Shown: positions 1-7,698, counted from the first letter of the stretch. The stretch: 26,771 nt of DNA from CAYMEV01 sp964431655 [NCBI: uncultured bacterium] (GCA_964431655.1 CAYSKJ010000027.1:1-26771); one strand, 5' to 3'. Notes: a model not told the origin generated them from the sequence alone. A program made the numbers and translations.

Positions 1-1190
1 ACCAGGTCGGGTTTATAGCGGGGGCCTATATCCTGCAGTAGCCTCAGGGATAAAAGGGGTGAGCTTGAAACCCAGCCTGCATTCAAAGCGGCTATTCTTG
101 TACTGCAGTTTCTGTTGTTTGCCATGTTTTCAAACTGGACCGGGAATGTGTCGTCATAAAGAAGGTTATATCCGTATGTATAGCTGTCTCCCATGAACAT
201 GACCCTGTAATCTGCCCGGGCGAAGCTTTCAGGGGTTCCCCTGTATCGCAGGCTGTCATTATTGACCTCATCGCCATCAGGAACAAGGCGGTGATCAAGG
301 TTTGTATCGTGGAGATATGAAAGTCGATGGGATATAATCCTGTCGGCGATGGGGGGAACCAGGAAAATTACTGCTGCTGCGGTTAAGGAAAAGGATATGA
401 GAGCCGGCCTGTGATGTTTTGCTGTATATCTGAAAAGGGAGGCCAAAAAAGCAAGGACGGCAAAAAGGGCCATGAAGGCTGTTATGGAGGGGCCAGGCTC
501 AAAGAAAATGAGATAAATAATCAGGGCAGTAAGCCAGCTGTCCGATGCAGACCATGCTTTGAAAATGGTTGACCTGAGTTTGCCTGTAAGGCCTGATCCA
601 GGGAGAAAAGACAGGATAATGAATACTGCAGGTATCAGCAGGGCAAATATTCTGCCCGGAATCTTCACAGGGTTTTTTTCCAGCAGGAATCCCCCTACCG
701 AATAGATTCCGTCACCTCCCGAGGGTGTGAGCATAAAGTCAGAAATGCCTGAATTATCATGGAAAAATGGGCTTTGGACTGTTGACAGGTTATCGGTATT
801 CTGCTTTTTTACCTCAGCAGTCCAGAGAGGTTTGTAGTTTATGCCGTCCGTGGAGGCACTGATTTCATAACGGTCATTATTATCTATCTGGAGCCTGAGA
901 GAAAAGCCTTTAACAGGGTCTTTGAGCTTTATATGCAGAAATTCGCCCTTTTTCAGGGGAACTGCCCTGAACCACTGGGTTCCTTCCGGAACAAAATTCA
1001 GTCTTACCTCTCTGGAATAGTACTGCCCTTCAGTAATCCCTTCAAGGTGAACGCTTGCTGGAAAGGAGGTCCTGGGAATATCCCATACGGGCCCAAAAAA
1101 GATCAGCAACAGCGGTATCAAAAGGACACTGCCGGGTACCTTAATCAGATAACCGCCGATTTTTTTCAGCTTCAAACTCAAGTTTTCCAT
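1..1190 (-). CDS. Membrane-anchored SGNH/GDSL-hydrolase-like protein with discoidin-like domain (partial, 3' end outside window)
   Basis: An uninterrupted minus-strand frame opens at the ATG at 1188-1190 and runs off the left edge (396 codons visible). It has a hydrophobic segment at about residues 19-35. A beta-rich stretch at 45-170 follows, whose DNNDRYEISASTDG-type run resembles discoidin-like carbohydrate-binding folds. Four more hydrophobic segments lie near 180-197, 218-231, 236-253 and 263-280. At 334-340 is GDSYTYG, the block-I serine motif of SGNH/GDSL hydrolases. Five membrane passes would put both the beta domain and the SGNH domain outside the cytoplasm, which suits trimming or acyl modification of an envelope polymer; that role is inferred. 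The catalytic Asp/His block lies beyond the window, so activity cannot be judged. The start sits directly under a promoter-like -10 box. A TTG three codons in is better spaced from GGGAG and is the alternative start. Confidence 0.8.
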   Translation of the reverse strand, partial: MENLSLKLKKIGGYLIKVPGSVLLIPLLLIFFGPVWDIPRTSFPASVHLEGITEGQYYSREVRLNFVPEGTQWFRAVPLKKGEFLHIKLKDPVKGFSLRLQIDNNDRYEISASTDGINYKPLWTAEVKKQNTDNLSTVQSPFFHDNSGISDFMLTPSGGDGIYSVGGFLLEKNPVKIPGRIFALLIPAVFIILSFLPGSGLTGKLRSTIFKAWSASDSWLTALIIYLIFFEPGPSITAFMALFAVLAFLASLFRYTAKHHRPALISFSLTAAAVIFLVPPIADRIISHRLSYLHDTNLDHRLVPDGDEVNNDSLRYRGTPESFARADYRVMFMGDSYTYGYNLLYDDTFPVQFENMANNRNCSTRIAALNAGWVSSSPLLSLRLLQDIGPRYKPDL

Positions 1191-1199
1191 GCTCCCTGA

Positions 1200-1228
1200 A
1201 TTATAATGGGGTAATTTTACCAAATCAA
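1200..1228 (-). promoter_or_regulatory. Putative sigma70-type promoter for the SGNH gene
   Basis: On the minus strand a TTGATT -35 (1223-1228) lies 17 bases from a perfect TATAAT -10 (1200-1205). Only nine bases separate the -10 from the annotated ATG, so transcription would begin about two bases before it. The message would be nearly leaderless, or translation would start at the TTG of codon 4. It lies just downstream of the guanine deaminase gene, so the SGNH gene may be transcribed on its own. Confidence 0.5.
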
Positions 1229-1263
1229 TAAAAAGTGATTTATTTCCAGGTTTTTAATGAGTA

Positions 1264-2568
1264 TTAAAGGCAGTCACCAGTCCTGGAAAGAGACTGGTGC
1301 AATAATTTGCCCATGCAGAAAAGCATGCTTATTTCATGGGAATTATAAATAATGTCAGAAAGGATTAATTCAATATCATTTTTCATGCCGTTTCTGTTCT
1401 TTATAACTGCCAGGTCAGCATAACTGCCCTTCTCAATGGTCCCTGATGCATAAGGGATGTTCAGGGCTGATGCGGAGCCGGTACATGCAGTGTAAATACC
1501 CTGAGTACAGCTGACAGAAAGGTCCCTGTCCTCTATCAATGAAAGGGTTTTAGACTGCTCGATCGCCTCCCGGAGCTCATCCAGCATGGATATATTATAT
1601 CCTCCCCCTATATCTGTTCCAAGCCCCACGGAGATGCCTTCTTCCAGGTAATTTTTCAGGGGCATTATACCGCTTTTTAGAAACCTGTTGGAGGCCGGGC
1701 AGTGGATGATGGAAGAGCTTCTTTTCTTTATGGTGCACCGTTCCCGGTCATTTAAGTATATTCCATGGGCCAGGAGGGTGTTCTTTTTCAAAAGGCCGCA
1801 GGAATCGTATATATCGGTATAGTCTTTATAATGGCGGTGAAGCTTCATCACCTGGCTTATTTCATCTTTGTTTTCAGAAAGGTGGGTCTGCAGGTACAGG
1901 GATTCATGCCGGTCATAGAGGGCTGATAATTCTTTCATGAAAGGCACGGAGCAGAACAGGGCGAACCTTGGAGTGAGGGCGTAAAAAAGCCTGTTATTAT
2001 AACTATGCCATTTTTCTATAAGGAGCCCGGTTTCCCTGAGTATTCTGCCAGGTTCAAACTCTCTGCAGTAAAATCCTCCCAGGTCGCCCAGGACATTTCC
2101 GCAGATCAGCCTTATTCCCTTCTTTAAGGCTATTTCAAACACAGTATCTGTGCTTTCAATGCTTCCATTAGAATAAGCGCATATGGTAGCTGTACCTGCT
2201 TTTATCAAAGCATCAAAGAAATCTGATGTAACCCTTCTGGCATGGTCTTCACGGCAGAATCGTATCTCGGCATCCCTTACATAGCTGTCAAGCCAGTACA
2301 GCAGGGATTTCTCACCTGTGCCCCTTATGGGGTACTGGGGGATATGGGTGTGCATGTCTGTGAAAGCAGGTATTATGTAATCGGGACAGACATTAATTAT
2401 TTCAAATTTTTCCAGGTCCTGGTCCTTTAACTGGAAATAATATCCTGTATCAGAGATTTTACCCGTCTTTTTGGAAAATAATATATAGCCTTCGGGTATA
2501 AAACTGCATTTTTTATAGGATAAGGGGTTGATAATATTGCCAATAAGCAGTATATTTTCTTTATGCAT
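1264..2568 (-). CDS. guaD: Guanine deaminase (amidohydrolase superfamily)
   Basis: The 434-residue protein is predicted to hydrolyse guanine to xanthine and ammonia in the cytosol, part of purine salvage or use as a nitrogen source. Zinc-site motifs of the amidohydrolase TIM barrel are present in order: HTH at 73-75 within a DMHTHIPQYP run (the PQ after HxH is typical of guanine deaminases), QTHLSE with His229, LLAHG with His268, HCPASNRFL at 289-297 and GLGTDIGGG with Asp319. Length is normal for GuaD. The ATG at 2566-2568 has no Shine-Dalgarno sequence; a promoter-like -10 lies seven bases upstream, pointing to leaderless translation. A related adenine or hydroxydechloroatrazine deaminase is possible, but the motif set fits GuaD best. 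Confidence 0.85.
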   Translation of the reverse strand: MHKENILLIGNIINPLSYKKCSFIPEGYILFSKKTGKISDTGYYFQLKDQDLEKFEIINVCPDYIIPAFTDMHTHIPQYPIRGTGEKSLLYWLDSYVRDAEIRFCREDHARRVTSDFFDALIKAGTATICAYSNGSIESTDTVFEIALKKGIRLICGNVLGDLGGFYCREFEPGRILRETGLLIEKWHSYNNRLFYALTPRFALFCSVPFMKELSALYDRHESLYLQTHLSENKDEISQVMKLHRHYKDYTDIYDSCGLLKKNTLLAHGIYLNDRERCTIKKRSSSIIHCPASNRFLKSGIMPLKNYLEEGISVGLGTDIGGGYNISMLDELREAIEQSKTLSLIEDRDLSVSCTQGIYTACTGSASALNIPYASGTIEKGSYADLAVIKNRNGMKNDIELILSDIIYNSHEISMLFCMGKLLHQSLSRTGDCL

Positions 2569-2575
2569 GGGTTAT

Positions 2576-2604
2576 ATAATAGTTTTAAAATCCTTTTAAT
2601 ACAA
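2576..2604 (-). promoter_or_regulatory. Putative promoter for guanine deaminase, almost leaderless
   Basis: Minus-strand TTGTAT (2599-2604), a 17-base spacer and TATTAT (2576-2581). The -10 ends seven bases before the ATG, so the first transcribed base would be at or next to the start codon. The nearest purine-rich stretch is about 24 bases upstream of the ATG and lies inside the spacer, so it cannot serve as a ribosome-binding site for this transcript. Confidence 0.4.
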
Positions 2605-2617
2605 TGATATTTTTTTA

Positions 2618-2645
2618 TTTTCAAAATCAGCATAATACCTATAAT
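2618..2645 (+). promoter_or_regulatory. Putative promoter for the amino acid decarboxylase
   Basis: TTTTCA (2618-2623), 16-base spacer, perfect TATAAT (2640-2645), followed about 24 bases later by AAGGAG and the ATG at 2684. It is divergent from the guanine deaminase promoter; the two -35 elements are 13 bases apart in a very AT-rich gap. Confidence 0.4.
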
Positions 2646-2683
2646 GACTTGCCTTGTATTATTAGTTAAGGAGTGCCGAAGTA

Positions 2684-4603
2684 ATGAATTTTAAGGTCTT
2701 GTTAATCACCCCGAACAAAACAAAGTTAAAAGAGGAAATATCAGCCCTAAAGCAGAGGGGACTCAATGCCGTTGGTGCTGCTGATTTTACAGGCGCATGC
2801 AAAAACCTGGCTGAGGACGGGGCTATCCATGTGGTGCTTACAGAACTGACCATACCCTATGACAGCAGGTATAAATCCAGAAAGATAAGCGGGCAGAAGA
2901 TCTTTAAAGAGATACTGAAATTGAGGTATGAAGTCAATATTTTCCTTTTCACAGTCGATGAGGATGCCAGGAGGTTTGTATCAGGGGGTTATCTTAACGG
3001 CTACTTCAGCAAGGCGGACCAGGACTGGGATGAGATTGCCCGCAGGGTTGTCTCAGAGGTAAATGCCAAGAAGAAAGCGCCCTTTTATGAAAAGCTGGTT
3101 GAATACAGCATGAAGGCTGAGGATTCATATCACACGCCTGGGCATTCTTCCGGCTATTCGGTAAAATATTCCAACTGGGTGAGGGATTTCTATGATTTTT
3201 ACGGTCCCAGCATTTTCAGAACCGATATCTCTGTGTCCGTTCCCATGCTTGATTCCCTTCTGGATCCCAAGGGAGTGATAAAAGAGGCCCAGGAGCTGGC
3301 TGCAAGAGCCTTTGGGGCAAGGCATACCTTTTTCTGCTCAAACGGTACATCCACGGCGAACAAGATACTCCTGCAGACCCTTCTGAAGCCGGGGGATGCT
3401 GTGCTTCTGGACAGGAATTCCCATCAGTCCGTTCATTACGGCATAATTCTAAGCGGTGCCGAGCCAATTTATATGATGCCTTCCATAAATTATAAATACG
3501 GCATATTCGGCCTGGTTCCCAAGAAGGACATAATTGAAGCCATGGATAAGGCTCTGCATGTGCACAAGAAACTAAAACTGCTTTTTCTTACCAACTGCAC
3601 CTATGACGGGCTCAGATACGATATTGAGGATATAGTCAGGGAAGCTCATGAAAGGGACATCAAGGTTATAGTCGATGAGGCGTGGTTCGGATACAGCAGG
3701 TTCCATCCAGAATTCTATCCCTGTGCCATGGAAGCCGGCGCTGATTACAGCACCCAGTCCACCCATAAGACCATGAGCGCTTTCAGCCAGGCTTCGATGA
3801 TACATGTCAACGACCCTGATTTCAGGGATATCAGCGATTTTTTCATGGAAAACTATATCATGCATACCTCCACATCGCCCCAGTACCCGATGATAGCCTC
3901 ACTGGACATAGCAAGGAAGCAGATGATCATGGAAGGCTACAGCCTTTTGACCAAGATCCTGAAGCTATCAGGCAGTATCCGGGAATCTGTCAACTCCCTG
4001 GGAAAATTCAGGGCTCTTTCCCTTGAAGACATGCTTACCCCGGAGCTAAAGAATGACAATGTAAAGCTTGACCCCCTTAAGATAACCATAGATGTCTCAA
4101 AATCAGGCCTTACTGCCAAGGAAGTGGAGTATATTCTTCTTAACAAGCATAATATACAGATTGAAAAAACTACCTTTAACACACTTACCGTTCTTTGCAC
4201 CATAGGTACGACCCATTCAAAACTGAACAGGCTTTTTCTGGCCCTGGAGAACATTGAGAAGAACAGCCCTAATAATGCCAGCAGTCCGAAGCATATTGTC
4301 AAGCTATCTCTAAGTCCTATAAAGTACAGACCCCGTTTCGCATTCTACTGTGACGGGGAAAGGATGCAGTATTCAGGCTCGGAAGGCAGAATATCAGCTT
4401 CCATGGTAGTCCCCTATCCTCCAGGAGTGCCCCTGCTTGTTCCCGGGCAGTTAATAACAAAGGAAATAATCGAAGATATCCAGACCTATATGAATTACAA
4501 AACGCAGATAAACGGTATATTTGATAATTTTCTAAAGGTTATGACCCGTGAAGAGGAAAAAGAGCTGGATGAACAGGGTTTCAGGATAAAAGAAAATGTC
4601 TAA
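2684..4603 (+). CDS. Orn/Lys/Arg decarboxylase family protein (PLP-dependent, fold type I)
   Basis: The 639-residue enzyme is predicted to decarboxylate a basic amino acid (lysine, arginine or ornithine) to a diamine or agmatine, for polyamine supply or acid resistance. Residues 1-125 form the response-regulator-like wing domain of this family. The PLP domain begins around HTPGHSSG and contains SNGTSTANK, VDEAWFGYSRFHPE (aspartate pairing with the cofactor nitrogen) and QSTHKTMSAFSQASMIHV, whose Lys binds PLP. The C-terminal domain carries PYPPGVPLLVPGQ, usual for the family. The STHK..AFSQASMIHV wording recalls the E. coli lysine decarboxylases more than AdiA, but this does not settle the substrate. 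Start choice rests on AAGGAG ten bases upstream. The stop codon overlaps that of the convergent lipoprotein gene. Confidence 0.85.
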   Translation: MNFKVLLITPNKTKLKEEISALKQRGLNAVGAADFTGACKNLAEDGAIHVVLTELTIPYDSRYKSRKISGQKIFKEILKLRYEVNIFLFTVDEDARRFVSGGYLNGYFSKADQDWDEIARRVVSEVNAKKKAPFYEKLVEYSMKAEDSYHTPGHSSGYSVKYSNWVRDFYDFYGPSIFRTDISVSVPMLDSLLDPKGVIKEAQELAARAFGARHTFFCSNGTSTANKILLQTLLKPGDAVLLDRNSHQSVHYGIILSGAEPIYMMPSINYKYGIFGLVPKKDIIEAMDKALHVHKKLKLLFLTNCTYDGLRYDIEDIVREAHERDIKVIVDEAWFGYSRFHPEFYPCAMEAGADYSTQSTHKTMSAFSQASMIHVNDPDFRDISDFFMENYIMHTSTSPQYPMIASLDIARKQMIMEGYSLLTKILKLSGSIRESVNSLGKFRALSLEDMLTPELKNDNVKLDPLKITIDVSKSGLTAKEVEYILLNKHNIQIEKTTFNTLTVLCTIGTTHSKLNRLFLALENIEKNSPNNASSPKHIVKLSLSPIKYRPRFAFYCDGERMQYSGSEGRISASMVVPYPPGVPLLVPGQLITKEIIEDIQTYMNYKTQINGIFDNFLKVMTREEEKELDEQGFRIKENV

Positions 4604-5124
4604 GGGGCTTTTACTAAAATCAGCTCATCCATGAAAAGCTCATCATTATCCATATTGCTCCTGATAAATTCCAAAAGCTCTGCCCTGGTCTCAAATGATT
4701 TTTCAAAGAGCTTTTCCCCGATAATCTTTATTACCAGGCTGTCTTCTCTGAAGTAATATTCTGCAAATATGTAATGGTCCTTTTCCTGTGTAAGCAGATC
4801 CGCAGACTGGAGGTTCAAAAAGCTTCTCTGGTTTATTTCGGTTACAAATGCCCTGAATATGCCGGTATCAAGACTTACTTTCGCATTGGTTTCGGGCTTG
4901 CAGCCGAAAATCAGATATTCATTTCCGCAGACAGGGTATATTATTACAATATCTTCCTGTTCAGAATTTGTCCAGCTTCCTGCAAGCAACGGGTCCCAAA
5001 CAGAATCTGAAGGCTCCTGGAGAGGGAATTCCGATTCATAAGGACAGGCATAAAACAGCATAAGCAGGGATAAGATCAGGCATGAAACTGTCCATCTTCC
5101 TGTTTTGTTTTTGTCTGTTTTCAT
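4600..5124 (-). CDS. Hypothetical lipoprotein, last gene of the KDO operon
   Basis: This 174-residue protein has a basic N-terminus, a hydrophobic stretch (12-25) and a LFYAC lipobox with Cys27 as the probable lipidated residue. The Phe and Tyr at -3 and -2 are unusual by Enterobacterial rules but fall within relaxed spirochete-like lipoboxes. The mature part starts DPLLAGSW and contains a FLNLQ motif after a strand-rich stretch, a layout I associate with a widespread uncharacterised family of small beta-rich lipoproteins; this is recollection, not a search result. It lies 27 bases after the HAD gene and has its own AAAGGAG site, so it is probably the fourth gene of the kdsD operon. A role in LPS export or assembly is conceivable but unsupported by any recognised Lpt motif. 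Confidence 0.75.
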   Translation of the reverse strand: MKTDKNKTGRWTVSCLILSLLMLFYACPYESEFPLQEPSDSVWDPLLAGSWTNSEQEDIVIIYPVCGNEYLIFGCKPETNAKVSLDTGIFRAFVTEINQRSFLNLQSADLLTQEKDHYIFAEYYFREDSLVIKIIGEKLFEKSFETRAELLEFIRSNMDNDELFMDELILVKAP

Positions 5125-5151
5125 ATACTTTTTCTCCTTTGAATAAAGGTT

Positions 5152-5844
5152 CTATTTCAAGGCAATGTTATTCTGAAGCCAGGATAGAAACTCCCCGTGT
5201 CCCTGGAATATATATTCAGAATCCCTGAACTCGGCGCATTCATTATGCCTGCTCCTGACAGCGATGGATTTAAGGCCCGCCCTGCCGGCGGAAATTGTTC
5301 CTTTGTCCGTATCTTCCACCACGATGGCATCCATCGGATTTATGCCTGTTTTTTCAAGGGTATGGAGGAATATATCCGGGTGCGGTTTTGGCCTGAGGCT
5401 GGGGGTTTTGCCGAAAATTCCCGAAAAATAATGCCCGGGTATATTGTTGGATTCAAGCAGACTGCTGAGAACCTCAGTACTGGTGTTCGATGCAATATAA
5501 AGCCTTTTTCCGTTATCCAGCAGGATATTAAGGATGGGCTTTACTTCCTTATAGGATTTAATAAGGCCACTGTTTACATGGTAGAGGTAATTTTTTTTCA
5601 GAGAATTTTTTATTATAATTTCCTCCGCCTGGGTGAGGTGCAGTTCATCAAGCTCTCTTTCAAGGCCGTTCCCTATATTGGTCCAGTACCTGTAATAATA
5701 GTCTTCATCCAGGTCCTTATAAAGGGACAGGGCTTTCTTTGCTGAAAGGTAGAAAAAAAACTCCGAATCTACAATAACACCGTCGAAATCAAATATAAAA
5801 AAGCCTGTTTTTTCCAGGAGTTCTCTAAGACCTTCTGGTGGCAT
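5152..5844 (-). CDS. HAD-superfamily phosphatase with C1 cap (possible KDO-8-P phosphatase substitute)
   Basis: The 230-residue cytosolic HAD hydrolase has every core motif: DFDGVIVDSE (Asp19 nucleophile, Asp21 acid/base), IASNTS (Ser119), RPKPHPD (Lys153) and VVEDTDKGTISAG (acidic pair 177-178). A helical cap inserted after motif I marks it as beta-phosphoglucomutase/phosphoglycolate-phosphatase-like. The frame opens earlier, at 5955, but the extra 37 residues lie inside kdsA in another frame and precede the family's usual start, so the ATG at 5842-5844 is chosen. It overlaps the end of kdsA by 20 bases, suggesting translational coupling. Position after kdsD and kdsA suggests it dephosphorylates KDO-8-phosphate in place of KdsC. 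That is inference; another sugar phosphate is possible. Confidence 0.85.
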   Translation of the reverse strand: MPPEGLRELLEKTGFFIFDFDGVIVDSEFFFYLSAKKALSLYKDLDEDYYYRYWTNIGNGLERELDELHLTQAEEIIIKNSLKKNYLYHVNSGLIKSYKEVKPILNILLDNGKRLYIASNTSTEVLSSLLESNNIPGHYFSGIFGKTPSLRPKPHPDIFLHTLEKTGINPMDAIVVEDTDKGTISAGRAGLKSIAVRSRHNECAEFRDSEYIFQGHGEFLSWLQNNIALK

Positions 5845-6640
5845 GAAAGAAATCTCTGTAGTCTTTAATATATTGCATAATCTCTTCAAATTCATTGAAA
5901 TTGAGGCTGTTGGGCCCGTCTGAAAGGGCTTTATCGGGTTCCGGGTGTATTTCAAAGAAAAGGCAGTCTATTCCCATGCCGATGCCTGCCCTTGCCAGGC
6001 CTGAAACAAATTCCCTGTCCCCGGTGCTCTGGTCTCCAAGCCCTCCTGGCCTCTGTATGGAATGGGTCACATCAAAGCATACATAGGGTGCATATTTTTT
6101 CATTATCGCAAAGGATCTGAAGTCAACTACAAGATTGTTGTACCCAAAGGTTGCACCTCTCTCAGTGAATATGAATTCCTTATTTGAGACTGAGCGTATC
6201 TTATCGGCAATGTTCTTTGTATCCCAGGGGGAGAGGAACTGGCCTTTTTTTACATTTAGCACCTTGCCGGTCCCGGCGCAGTTCAGCAGAAGATCGGTCT
6301 GACGGCAGAGAAAAGCGGGTATCTGGAGAATATCTATATCATTGGAAACCTGCTCTATCTGCCAGCTTTCATGGATATCGGTGGTGGTATAGAGGCTGTG
6401 CCTTATGGCTACCTCGCTCAGTATTTCAAGGCCCTTTTTAAGGCCCACACCCCTGAAGGATTTTGCTGACGACCGGTTTGCCTTGTCAAAGCTTGCTTTG
6501 TATATGATGTCAATTTTGTATTTTTCTGACTGCCGGGAAAGGAATTCCGCAATCTTAAGGGAGGTCTCCCTGTTTTCAAGAACGCAGGGACCTGCAATGA
6601 TAAAGGGTTTGGAAAGGGTTGAAAGATTTAATCCATCCAT
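5825..6640 (-). CDS. kdsA: 3-deoxy-8-phosphooctulonate synthase (KDO-8-P synthase)
   Basis: The 271-residue enzyme condenses phosphoenolpyruvate with D-arabinose-5-phosphate to give KDO-8-phosphate, committing carbon to the LPS inner core. Recognisable blocks are FIIAGPCVLENR (16-19 is AGPC), YKASFDKANRSS, TDIHE, QIPAFLCRQTDLL, GQFLSPWD, FTERGATFGYNNLVVDFRS, FDVTHSIQRPGG and FEIHPEPDKALSDGPNSL. Cys19 in AGPC, the His of DVTHS, the Glu of FEIHPEP and the Asp of SDGPN match the metal ligands of the metal-dependent class known from Aquifex; the E. coli metal-free enzyme has Asn in place of the Cys. The start codon follows the kdsD stop with one base between, and the gene overlaps the next one, so all are one transcript. 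Confidence 0.93.
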   Translation of the reverse strand: MDGLNLSTLSKPFIIAGPCVLENRETSLKIAEFLSRQSEKYKIDIIYKASFDKANRSSAKSFRGVGLKKGLEILSEVAIRHSLYTTTDIHESWQIEQVSNDIDILQIPAFLCRQTDLLLNCAGTGKVLNVKKGQFLSPWDTKNIADKIRSVSNKEFIFTERGATFGYNNLVVDFRSFAIMKKYAPYVCFDVTHSIQRPGGLGDQSTGDREFVSGLARAGIGMGIDCLFFEIHPEPDKALSDGPNSLNFNEFEEIMQYIKDYRDFFHATRRS

Positions 6641-6641
6641 G

Positions 6642-7607
6642 TTAAAGCCCCGCCTTCACAAGATCATGGAGCCTGATGAGCCCCACTACCCTGCTGTTAT
6701 TATCAAGAACCGGGAGTATGCTTATCTGGGATTTCCTGTTCTCCATTATCTGCATTGCCTTGAAGGCCGGTTCCTCCTCTGTAATGGAAATGGGATCTTT
6801 CGTCATTATCTCGGAAGCCTTCATGGTAAGTATGTCTTCATATTTCATAAGGCTTCTGCGTATGTCTCCATCGGTTATAATGCCTACCAGATTATTTTCA
6901 TCATCCACTATATTGACACCCCCCAGGGGGTTTATAGTCATTAAGGCAATAATTTCCTTTACTGTATTGCAGGGTTTTGCTGTGGGATTACTGCTGTCTT
7001 TATGCATAAGGTCGCTTACTTTCAGCAAAAGCCTCTTTCCCAGCTGGCCGCCGGGGTGATACCTGGCAAAGTCGTCGGGCTTAATCCCCTTCAGGACTGA
7101 TACCGCGACAGCTATTGCATCCCCCATGACAAGGGAGGCTGTGGTTGAAGATGTGGGGGCCAGGTTGTTCGGGCATGCTTCCCTTTCAACAGTGACATCC
7201 AGGACTATGTCAGAAAGCTTTGCAAGGGTTGAAGACATATTTCCCGTTATGGAAATTATACTGGCGCCTATCTTGGATATGTAAGGGAGTATGGAGTTCA
7301 ATTCCTCGGTCTCTCCGCTTTTGCCCAGGGCAATTACAAGGTCCCCGGCCATTACCATTCCAAGATCGCCGTGTTTTGCCTCGCTTGGGTGAATGTAAAA
7401 GGAAGAGGTTCTAAGGCTTGAAAGGGTGGAGGATATCTTCCTGGCTATTATTCCGCTTTTTCCCATGCCGGTTAGTATGATTCTCCCCTTGCAGTTGTAA
7501 ACGGCCATCACTGCCCTTTCAAAGCTATCGGAGAGATTGTCCTTGATTTTTGCCAGGGAGGATATTTCTAACTCGAAGACCCTTTGCCCTTCACGAATGA
7601 GATTCAT
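6642..7607 (-). CDS. kdsD: D-arabinose-5-phosphate isomerase (SIS + two CBS domains)
   Basis: KdsD/KpsF/GutQ family protein of about 321 residues, interconverting ribulose-5-phosphate and arabinose-5-phosphate, the first step to KDO. The SIS domain fills roughly residues 38-175 with GMGKSG, HPSEAKHGDLG, ALGKSGET and ACPNNLAPTSST, all family hallmarks; HPGGQLGKRLL follows. Two CBS repeats occupy about 205-260 and 270-320, the second ending GLIRLHDLVKAGL as in E. coli KdsD. Two ATGs lie two codons apart. GGAG is one base from the first (7611-7613) and seven from the second (7605-7607), so the second is taken. It is the first gene of the kdsD-kdsA-HAD-lipoprotein operon. The capsule or gutitol paralogues share this architecture; the kdsA neighbour supports KdsD. 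Confidence 0.93.
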   Translation of the reverse strand: MNLIREGQRVFELEISSLAKIKDNLSDSFERAVMAVYNCKGRIILTGMGKSGIIARKISSTLSSLRTSSFYIHPSEAKHGDLGMVMAGDLVIALGKSGETEELNSILPYISKIGASIISITGNMSSTLAKLSDIVLDVTVEREACPNNLAPTSSTTASLVMGDAIAVAVSVLKGIKPDDFARYHPGGQLGKRLLLKVSDLMHKDSSNPTAKPCNTVKEIIALMTINPLGGVNIVDDENNLVGIITDGDIRRSLMKYEDILTMKASEIMTKDPISITEEEPAFKAMQIMENRKSQISILPVLDNNSRVVGLIRLHDLVKAGL

Positions 7608-7639
7608 AGTCATTCTCCAGAATCTAAGGATATATGCCT

Positions 7640-7667
7640 ATGATAGGGCAAAAAAAAATAAAATCAA
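7640..7667 (-). promoter_or_regulatory. Putative promoter of the kdsD-kdsA-HAD-lipoprotein operon
   Basis: Minus-strand TTGATT (7662-7667), 16-base spacer and TATCAT (7640-7645), about 32 bases before the chosen kdsD start. The spacer includes a run of nine T bases. The match is moderate. Confidence 0.35.
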
Positions 7668-7698
7668 TCATTTTGTGAATCAGACTGTGAAATAATAC

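Noticed and set aside
92-298. Minus-strand 68-codon frame near the left edge
   Set aside because: It is in another frame inside the SGNH gene, whose frame carries GDSYTYG across the same bases.
933-1199. Plus-strand open frame of 88 codons over the start of the SGNH gene
   Set aside because: It lies opposite a well-supported membrane/beta domain frame, has no domain features, and no clear ribosome site.
5845-5955. Longer N-terminus for the HAD protein (37 extra residues)
   Set aside because: The added part lies within kdsA in a second frame, precedes the normal family start and lacks recognisable domain content.
6405-6944. Plus-strand frame of 179 codons opposite kdsA and kdsD
   Set aside because: Both strands cannot easily be coding here; the minus-strand proteins show full SIS, CBS and KdsA motifs.
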